Positions 59,701 to 64,000 of a stretch of DNA of 64,000 nucleotides are shown piece after piece (within the stretch, counting starts at the first letter, position 1; each line of letters starts with the position of its first letter). A program made the translations under genes and the position numbers. The stretch covers positions 6,386,001 to 6,450,000 of the forward strand of contig NC_056408.1 in NCBI RefSeq assembly GCF_905147365.1, given 5' to 3'. The DNA comes from Aricia agestis. Its lineage: Eukaryota; Arthropoda; Insecta; Lepidoptera; Lycaenidae. Under the pieces are notes generated by a model. It saw only the letters and a list, made by a program, of their open reading frames with translations, ran no database searches and was not told the origin of the DNA.

Positions 59701-62700
59701 GACCAAAATACGTAGGTCCGCCATCTGCCTACGAATCAACTTCCCTGATAGTACTTTGTATTGTATAATTTTATGTAATCGTTAATTTCAGGTCGGAATA
59801 GTATGTAAACTGAATACCAGGTGCGCTGTGATCGCCGCCTGCAACCCGCGGGGCAAGTATCAGACGGACCAGCCGCTTGCGACTAATGTTGCACTCGGGA
59901 CACCTCTGTTAAGTAGGTAAAGCTCTTTTTGTGTTTTTAAAATAGCCTGTGTGTTTTGAGGAATTATAACGATGGATGTTGAGCAGAGCTCACGCGCGAA
60001 GTTTTGAAGTTAAAATGATTTTAATATGAGATTGTCTCTTTTAAATTTTTCGTTTCTTAAATATTTTCCATAAAGGTGCCTAAAATAAAAAATAATTTTC
60101 TATGTTGCTGCTACATGACGTTGAGCGTACTTAAATAAATAATTTTACTTTTCGGATAATGACAATCAAAATACAGCAAATAATAAAAATGTCAATTTAA
60201 ATTCTAGAGTCCAGACTATTTATAAAATACTCTGTGTTTGTGATAGACATATTGCCCCACTCATATAAATTTAATGATGATTAAGTGATGATTAAAGTTT
60301 TAAATATCAATTTAATGTAGAGTTTGACAGATAATGTATGGGATTTATATACGTTTATTGCGTAGGAACCGTACATTTTCCTTGATAAAAACTATCCTAT
60401 GCTCTAGTTCTTTCTCTGGACTCAAAATATCTCCAATCTCCATGCCAAATTTCAGCAAAATCGGTTCAGCGGACAGACAGACACACTTTCGTATTTATAA
60501 TATTAGTATGGATTTCTTCTACTCATTTCAGGTTCGATTTGATTTTCATTTTGATGGATTCAAAGAACAAATCGTGGGATTCGCTGGTGTCGAAACACAT
60601 ACTGTATGGAGAGGTTTTCACAGGTTTACGAAATAAATGGAGTGTTGATAAATTGCAGGTATATCTTACTATTTTTATAGGTTTTTACTATAACTAGTTT
60701 CCATATAATAAATGGGTTAAATAATAATTATTAGTTATTACACCTATGTATACTATTAAACAAAGCAATGAAGCCTTAAACGATTTTGTAAACAGCATTT
60801 TAAGTTGCTTCTACAGTATAAGTTGCTTATATTCATAAGTATATTTGTTTCAAGTCCTAAAGTTACTTTCACAATATAAGTTGCTCTCTCTGTAATCACT
60901 CGTATCAATTTGTACTTTTTTATACCTAAAAATAAATTAGCAATAAAACCTATTTCAGACCTACATAGGACTAATCGGTCCTAGATGCGTGCAACGAACG
61001 CGGTCAGCTAACGCGATACTACAGAGCTATTACATGATGCAGCGGCAGTCAGAGTGCAGGGATCCTTCAAGGACCACCGTCCGAATGCTAGACAGCCTTA
61101 TAAGGTAATCTAGAAGCAGGCTCGGTTCTAGGGGCGAGAGGGGGCACTTGCCCCGGGCGGCAAAAATTGGGGGGCGGCCGGAGACCCACCCAATCTTTTG
61201 CCGCTTTCTTAACCGCCGCGTGCGCCACCGGTGGCCCACCGCGCTGCCCCGTCAACGTTGTTTCGCAAAATTCTTCTGTTGTTCAAAGACTTGGAGGAGA
61301 GGACCTCAGCGTGACCGCGTGACTTCTCACCACCGCCACTTCAATTCAACAAAGTTTTGTAGAACTCGTTCTGCGGTTAAAACCTATGTGACCATGAAAA
61401 TTATTACCTATTTTTGCTTGGAGGGCGGCAAATTGGGATTCTGCTCCCTCCTTTTTAAAACATAGATCCGGGCCTGTCTAGAAGCTATCATTTTGAACGA
61501 AAAACTAATGTTTATTGCTGAATGTTGTATTCAATGGCAGTTTCGGACCAAAATAATCAAATTCGGAGCTTGAATAGTCTTAAGGACTATTCAAGCTACG
61601 AATTTGATGTTTGTTACTATTTCGTGTAATGTATTAACAACGCCATCATTTGAAGAAACATCAGAACATCGCATTCGCTAAACTTTAAACAAATTCAGAA
61701 CAAACCTAGGTTTAATCTAGTCTCTGGTTTAATGTACTTAATGAAAATTTGAATTCACAATAGTGAGCTGTGGTTTATAAAGCTGTGATTTTAAATTGCA
61801 AGTATTATTAACTAGATGACGCCCGCAACTCCGTTGCGCCAACACTCGTTTATTGAGCTGGAACCGTACATTTTTCCGGGACAAAAAGTATCCTATGTCC
61901 TTTCCCGGGACTCAAAGTATCTCCATGCCAAATTTCAGCAAAATCGGTTCAGCGGTTTGGGCGTGAAGAGGCAACAGACAGACTGACATACGGAACGACA
62001 GACAGACACACTTTCGCATTTATAATATTAGTATGGATTACTTAATTGGGGAAATATTGAGCAGTAAAGTATGTATAATATTTAAAGTTTATACAATCCA
62101 TATTGCAGGTTATCAGAAGCACATTGTCGACTCATGTATAGGACGACGATATTAGCAATGGACGCGATAGTAGCGGTGGCACTGGTAGACCTTTCGATGC
62201 AGAGTTGCATAGTTCACGACTCGCCGGACGCTCTACACACAACATTCCAGAAATATCCAGACTTTGACTACCTCTGCTTAGCGAAAAAATTGCTATTGAA
62301 ATTAAACCTTTATGACATATGGCAGGATGAGCTACTTTACTATGCAAAACTTCTGGAAGTCGATCATAAGACGCTAGAAAATGAGATCCTACATAAAAAT
62401 CATAAATCGTTCGCGAAGTTTAATGTTGGAAGTGTCGAGGATGATATGACTCCGTCCCTACCGATTACGAGTACATATTTTAATGATTTAAAAGAAAAAT
62501 ATGCAAGTGATAAAATAGACGATAATCAAGAAATTGAATCAATAATCAATCATGGGAAATGTAAAAGTAATAGTATAGTTGAGGCATCAGAAAGTCCGTC
62601 GAAAACAAAAGGTAAAGGACGTAAAAGAAAGGAAATTGTTCTACAGAATGGCACTTTAGAAAGAGAGAGTAAGAAACTAAAGAAAGACACAAAAACAAAA

Positions 62701-63165
62701 AAATCGAATAAGTCTAAAGAAAATGGCGACAAAGAATTAAATATTCAGAACATGTTAAATGAAGTACCAAGTGTAAATGACATTTTTAAAGATTTAGGTA
62801 TTGATATTAAAGTCGAAAATGATAAGGAGAATATTGTAGATCATGAAATAACAGAAAATCTTTCTTTAAATAATATTGACTTAAATGGTGGAATTAGTAA
62901 TAAATCAAGCGAGGAAAAAACTGATCTGAATGATAGTATATCACATAAAACTCTGAATAAACTCAAACTTTTTGAATTCAAAGAGAAATCTGATAAGAAT
63001 AATTTGCTAACAGAAAGTAAATGTGTAGAGACTAGCAAAGACACTGTAAAGAAACTAGATACCCCTGGTAGCAGTGCTTCTACAAGTTTCAGCAAACCGT
63101 CCATATCTGGTTCCCAAATACCAATGTTTGAGAGCTCTGATTGTGATATAGATTTAGATATTTGA
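53746..63165 (+). CDS. MCM9: DNA helicase MCM9, 12 exons, 929 residues
   Basis: Nuclear AAA+ helicase that works with MCM8 in homologous recombination and with mismatch repair factors. Exons: 53746-53840, 53919-54190, 54594-54823, 54986-55092, 55539-55758, 56896-57049, 57128-57237, 58126-58272, 59792-59916, 60532-60658, 60959-61104, 62109-63165; phases agree. The N-terminal domain has [12 protein letters not shown] and a zinc-binding cluster starting C142-x2-C145. The MCM-typical [11 protein letters not shown] and [15 protein letters not shown] follow. Walker A is GDPGTAKS (357-364), Walker B CCIDEI (about 416-421), and the arginine finger SRFD (about 487). The ending [20 protein letters not shown] is typical of MCM9. 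The last exon adds a long Lys/Ser/Asn-rich tail with a basic cluster (KGKGRKRKE), a likely nuclear signal. Human MCM9 is longer (1143), differing mainly in the tail. Confidence 0.95.
54262..54445. mobile_element. MITE with TTAA flanks in MCM9 intron 2
   Basis: TTAACCCATCAATC at the left and GATTGATGGGTTAA at the right, with GCGGCCGCTTAG inside. TTAA flanks fit piggyBac-type insertion. Its ends and GCGGCC motif resemble the inner arms of the fold-back element at 17158-18594. Confidence 0.65.
55125..55440 (+). repeat. Partial family C repeat with a palindrome
   Basis: AAATCACATTGGTTGTATCA is mirrored within 60 bases, then CAGACAGACGGACAGATAAT and CCCTTTGGGTATAGGACC close the family C end. Confidence 0.6.
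55810..56160. repeat. Head-to-head pair of family D repeats
   Basis: A plus copy (CTAGCTATTTGACCGAGC to GATTCCAATTATAT) faces a reversed copy across a short TA-rich centre near 55985-56000, forming a 350-base palindrome in MCM9 intron 5. Confidence 0.8.
56455..56850. mobile_element. TIR element in MCM9 intron 5
   Basis: Left GATTCATAGGCAGTTGACGG and right CCGCCAACTGCCTATGAATC. A related copy, itself disrupted, is at 58775-59758. Confidence 0.75.
57247..57845. mobile_element. TIR element carrying a MADF-domain fragment
   Basis: Ends AGCTGCGCGTCCACTGGATC and its mirror GATCCAGTGGACGCGCAGCT. A second copy of GTCCACTG with ATCGGCATTTC lies inside each end. The interior encodes a MADF-like piece (see 57491-57634), as in PIF/Harbinger elements. 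It lies in MCM9 intron 7. Confidence 0.75.
57491..57634 (+). pseudogene. MADF-domain fragment inside the TIR element
   Basis: Reads [20 protein letters not shown] then [12 protein letters not shown] before TAG 57632. The spacing of YEELYN, HYYN and NIWDEI matches the start of MADF DNA-binding domains, which occur in PIF/Harbinger accessory proteins. The rest of the domain is missing. Confidence 0.65.
58361..58706 (-). mobile_element. SINE-like retroelement copy 5, full length
   Basis: Reversed and complete, from poly(T) at the left to GCATGGCTCTCCCACGT at the right, in MCM9 intron 8. It is very close in sequence to the copy at 32105-32446. Confidence 0.85.
58882..59016. mobile_element. Perfect palindromic MITE, 135 bp
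   Basis: TACAGTCTGTCAAAAAAGTC and a full mirror; arms of about 55 bases. TA at both ends, as in Tc1/mariner-type MITEs. Confidence 0.85.
59015..59654. mobile_element. 640-bp TIR element, complete copy
   Basis: TACCTAGCGGAATAGAG and its mirror CTCTATTCCGCTAGGTA. The body matches 22948-23288 in reverse. No transposase is seen. Confidence 0.85.
60352..60514 (+). repeat. Family B repeat just before MCM9 exon 10
   Basis: CCGTACATTTTCCTTGATAA to TTATAATATTAGTATGGA, ending 17 bases before the exon acceptor, so the polypyrimidine tract lies in the remaining short gap. Confidence 0.75.
61130..61475 (+). repeat. GC-rich interspersed repeat in MCM9 intron 11
   Basis: GGGGGCACTTGCCCCGGGCG at the left and ATAGATCCGGGCCTGTC at the right. 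A related GGGGCGGCAAAAATTG piece is at 33822. Type unknown. Confidence 0.5.
61813..62037 (+). repeat. Family B repeat, longest copy
   Basis: CTAGATGACGCCCGCAACTC to TTATAATATTAGTATGGA, with the CCTTTCCCGGGACTCAAAGT core. Confidence 0.8.
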
Positions 63166-63554
63166 AAGTATTACTAAGGGTCAACTTATACTAGCGCAGA
63201 GTCGAAGCGATTTATTAAAACTGAACGTAACAAATTTAACCTTAACTCCAAAGCGTTAACTCACTTTATTACTTCTGAGAATTTAAAAAGGCGCACGCAT
63301 CTGCGCGAATTCGCGTGAATGCGACCAATCCTGATTGGTCTCGCAGAAGTAATGTATGCGTCACGTTTGTGATTTAAGTTTAACTATTTGAAGTCATGAC
63401 ACAGTACAGCAGACAGCTTCTCATCATGAGTAACTAATATTGTTAATTTTTATTTTGCTTATAAAACATACCTAGATTATAACAAAATTATGTTAAAGTT
63501 TAAAACTATTTACTGTGTACATAGGAAATCTGTGATACATGATGTATTGTTATA

Positions 63555-63560
63555 AATAAA
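63555..63560 (+). terminator. Poly(A) signal of MCM9
   Basis: AATAAA about 390 bases after the stop codon, followed by a T-rich stretch. Confidence 0.6.
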
Positions 63561-64000
63561 ATTTTATATTTTACAGTATTTTATTTTGTGCTTAATTTTT
63601 CATTGTTTCTTTAACAAATATACAGGTTGCAATAAAAGTCAAGAATCTTAACATAGTTTATATTTTGTCGCATTACAATTGCCAAATAATAAGTAACAAA
63701 TAGCTCTTAATGTAATGTAAGATAAGTCACTTGTTATTTTAAACTGAGGGGTGAAAACTTACAGATAAGCTCTTAATTACTTATTAGGTCAATGTGAAAT
63801 AGATACTATGCTCCCCGCGAGCACCACACCCCGAGCCAAAGTCTGCCAAACTAAAACAATGTTAGACGAATGTTAGGTGTTTTTCGTTACGGAATTTCTT
63901 GATTCGGTCGCCGCACTCAAATCTCGCGATAAAAGCTATGCAATAGATAATAATTGTTACTCTTCTGCTGATCCTTTATAAGGGTCTTCTTCATAATTTT
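63561..64000. other. Intergenic sequence to the right edge
   Basis: No supported coding region or repeat seen. Confidence 0.5.

Larger units (their letters stand above)
58775..59758. mobile_element. TIR element (family of 56455-56850) with nested insertions
   Basis: GAAGAAATTGATTCATATGC at the left and CTGCCTACGAATCAACTTCC at the right. Its middle, near TTAATATTA, is broken by the MITE at 58882-59016 and the element at 59015-59654. Confidence 0.75.

Noticed and set aside
1..64000. CRISPR arrays, operons or bacterial genes
   Set aside because: Introns, LINE, SINE and LTR elements show a eukaryotic nuclear genome; no regularly spaced direct repeats of CRISPR type were seen.

Overview
The window looks like nuclear DNA of a moth or butterfly (Lepidoptera). 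It is AT-rich, its genes are split by short GT-AG introns, and it is crowded with insect-type mobile elements: an RTE-clade LINE, a BEL/Pao LTR retrotransposon, tRNA-derived SINEs, fold-back and TIR elements, and a SINE-like repeat ending in a LINE-type tail. I recognise seven genes. From left to right: a delta-class glutathione S-transferase (minus strand, running off the left edge, with a duplicated first coding exon); a 64-residue single-exon gene of unknown function (minus, 4023-4217); an unrecognised secreted or membrane-anchored protein (minus, 15788-19731); the MutL homologue MLH3 (plus, 25036-31297, 12 exons); a trypsin-fold serine protease (minus, 31832-35810, 5 exons); the splicing factor PRP18 (plus, 38162-50858, 7 exons); and the helicase MCM9 (plus, 53746-63165, 12 exons). 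All exon chains were built by reading splice sites and checking phase by hand, and each gives one open frame.

Layout. 1-8.5 kb: GST exons, repeats and the small gene. 8.5-12.1 kb: a full-length but dead RTE LINE with a 12-bp target duplication, itself broken by a tRNA-like SINE. 14.0-14.5 kb: a solo LTR. 15.8-20.1 kb: the secreted-protein gene, whose third intron holds a large fold-back element with a transposase remnant. 20.8-24.7 kb: MITEs, SINE-like copies and a nested palindrome. 25-31.3 kb: MLH3. 31.8-35.8 kb: protease. 36.5-37.7 kb: repeats. 38.2-50.9 kb: PRP18, whose 10-kb last intron holds an intact BEL/Pao element with identical LTRs and a 1.6-kb TIR element. 51.3-53.3 kb: two more TIR elements, one with the 8-bp target duplication of hAT. 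53.7-63.2 kb: MCM9, with nested elements in its introns.

Themes. MLH3 and MCM9 both act in homologous recombination and mismatch repair. Both are known to be absent from Drosophila melanogaster, yet here both lie complete on the same strand within 38 kb. PRP18, a general splicing factor, sits between them. The remaining interest is in the mobile DNA: precise target duplications, nested insertions, fold-back structures, and a SINE family that appears to share its 3' tail with a LINE.
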